This document shows positions 62,268-64,000 of a DNA stretch of 64,000 nt, one piece after another. The DNA is from Diprion similis (taxonomy: Eukaryota; Arthropoda; Insecta; Hymenoptera; Diprionidae), in the NCBI RefSeq assembly GCF_021155765.1, contig NC_060107.1, positions 2,586,501-2,650,500 of the forward strand, given 5' to 3'. Within the stretch, counting starts at the first letter, position 1. The number at the start of each line of letters is the position of its first letter. Below the pieces are notes generated by a model that saw only the letters and a list, made by a program, of their open reading frames with translations, had not been told where the DNA came from and did not search any database. A program made the position numbers and the translations under genes.

Positions 62268-63740
62268 TTAGCAAAAAAAAAAAGAAATCCTTCAAAAACT
62301 GGCCGTCACACGAGGTGACACCTCTTCAGTGTGTATTCTGGTCTAGAAATTTGTAAAAATCGTTTTTTTTCTTCCATATTTTCAAAGTTTAGACCTTTAG
62401 GCATAAACCTCTGAGAGGATTTTTGGAAATTCAAATTATTTTCGGAGTTACAGTTATTTTTGTGACGCGCGATTGTGGATTAAACCAAAAAAAAAAAATG
62501 TGTTATTATTTAAAAAAAAAATCGTAATGGTAAAAAAAAAACAGAGGCACAAGAAAACTGGTCAAAAAAAAAAAGGAAAAAAACAACAATAAAGGTCTTC
62601 TAAAAAGATGCACGGTAAAAATGTTTTTCATTTCTTTTTTATCCCATTTAGAAAAATGCCTAAAATTTAGACCTCTAGACCACCTCAACGGTATCGTTCG
62701 ATGAAAAATGAAAAGAGCAGCAGCACATCGTGTAACTTTTATGGATTCAGTTTTTTTGTTATGTTATAAGGTGAACTTTAATTCTTTTTCATCTCGTTCG
62801 CAAGTTCAGGCTTCCTTGGGACGATGTGAATCCAAACGAATCAAAGCGGCGGAGAATGAATGTTGTACATAAGAAAAACACCAGTTTGATCGATGAAAGC
62901 CAATGACTTGAGATCCTTAGGCTCAGCCTATATCTATATCTAATATCTAATATCTAATATCTAATAGAGGAGCTGTATAACGGGATGCGACGTCGCGACG
63001 TCCCGGAGATCGCAGAGGTCGCTGACGGGTTGGAACACCCTTGAAGCGTCTCGAGTCTCTCAGCCAACCATGCCCTTTCCATCTTCCTTTGTGTACAACT
63101 GTTTACTCGCCGAGAGAATCTGCCATTTACCGTAACGAGGGAACCTTCACCCCCCCCCCCCCCCCCACACACTTTCTTCCTCCAACTACTGCCGCAAGCT
63201 CTTCCGTTTAGCCCTTCAACGAGTTGCAGGCAACGACGCTGCTGTTCCTTCACCTCTTCGTGCAGGTGTTGATGACGCTGTTTTGCGTCGTTGCAGGGCT
63301 GATTTGATCCCCTTCTTTCATGAATACATGCTTGCATTTCATCAACGTTTCAAGTTGGGGAGGGGATGGTTTTTAAAGTTAAAAAAAAAAAACAGAATTA
63401 TCATCATCGTCGTCGTCGTTGTCATCAAAGGCTTCTGCAGGAACGATACTCTTAAGTCATTCCAGTTGACGTGGCGATTAAAAATTTGGAAAAAAGTTTC
63501 GAAAGAAAAAATAGTCTGCATGTAGCCAAAGGTTCCAGAAACACTATATACTATACATTATATATTAGTTGTTTGAAATTCAAACCATTGTCAAAAAAAG
63601 AAGCGTCTTTAAAGCTGAGAATCGCTTTTTCTCTTTCATCGATATTTGGCAAATCATGGAGAACGAGATGCGTGACCTATTAACCATTTATTGAGCTTTA
63701 GCACCTAGTGCGAGGATTTGCAGGCAGGATACACATCCAC

Positions 63741-63742
<2 letters not shown>

Positions 63743-63782
<40 letters not shown>
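63743..63782. repeat. AG microsatellite
   Basis: An uninterrupted AG run near the right edge. Confidence 0.9.
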
Positions 63783-63785
<3 letters not shown>

Positions 63786-64000
63786 CGCGGGTAGAAATCT
63801 TGGTATCGATTTGGGGAAATGGTTCGTTCGGTTCGTCGCAGGGCTCAGCCGTCCATTATTAATGGGATTCTACTTTCGCCATTTGGGTGATCCGTTCAAT
63901 TACGATTGGAACGGGAACGCCAACAGCGATTGAGCGAAGCAGAGAGTCCGGAGAAAACTAAGTCTCATTCCCATATATAGTTTAACATAACAGCTGCTAA

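Larger units (their letters stand above)
46530..64000. other. Repeat-rich non-coding DNA, no recognised exon
   Basis: Probably 5' intron or upstream DNA of Ddr. Contents: poly-G or poly-C tracts of 18-30 bases (46860-46884, 47048-47071, 47476-47505, 53233-53252, 53559-53576, 54648-54668, 55633-55657); TAA repeats at about 47272-47319; AG/CT microsatellites (50210-50247, 50677-50701, 54509-54560, 63743-63782); an AT run at about 56644-56673; a GTGGAAA minisatellite at about 52438-52480; and several fold-back elements listed separately. The signal-peptide-like frame ending near 46846 starts at TTG and was not accepted. Confidence 0.55.

Noticed and set aside
62954-63337. Minus-strand frame with a Gln/Glu-rich stretch resembling a coiled coil
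   Set aside because: Interrupted by a poly-C tract read as poly-Gly, and no exon borders or family could be established.

Overview
The window looks like gene-sparse nuclear DNA from an insect. The genes are spliced, with GT-AG introns and phases that agree across exons. The intergenic and intronic DNA is full of A/T-rich sequence, microsatellites, long poly(dG)/(dC) tracts and fold-back (MITE-like) elements whose ends resemble the TACAGGGTGT-type ends common in hymenopteran genomes. A hymenopteran, possibly a sawfly, is my best guess, but nothing seen here proves the order. No tRNA, rRNA, CRISPR array or bacterial-type operon was found.

Layout. (1) 1-2.7 kb: two minus-strand exons of a KCTD1/KCTD15-type BTB protein (tiwaz family). 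They carry a Ser/Pro-rich linker and the first strand of the BTB domain; the rest of the gene lies off the left edge and, upstream, somewhere to the right. (2) 2.7-17 kb: no gene I can name; intronic or intergenic DNA with simple repeats and one candidate exon near 9.3 kb. (3) 17.3-27.6 kb: a cluster of six small three-exon loci (called A to F here) for secreted cysteine-rich peptides. The usual layout is a near-invariant 18-residue signal peptide (exon 1), a six-cysteine module (exon 2) and a second six-cysteine module (exon 3), each module ending in Cys-Cys. Locus A has lost the cysteines of its first module and locus E is a pseudogene. A/B and C/D are divergent gene pairs whose spacers are large imperfect palindromes, and the A/B pair and its spacer appear to have been copied to make C/D. 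(4) 27.6-32.9 kb: no gene; one fold-back element. (5) 32.9-46.5 kb: 15 minus-strand exons of a discoidin domain receptor (Ddr), 902 codons plus stop, lacking only the signal-peptide exon or exons. All exon phases join without a break. The kinase domain has several substitutions at normally invariant positions and reads as a pseudokinase. (6) 46.5-64 kb: no recognised exon; microsatellites, poly-G tracts and several fold-back elements, probably the 5' intron or upstream region of Ddr.

The most novel content is the two-module six-cysteine peptide cluster: its signal exon and promoter are conserved while the mature exons are highly diverged, its gene pairs sit on palindromes, and a MITE ends 7-9 bases before the start codon of two members. 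The predicted kinase-dead Ddr is second.
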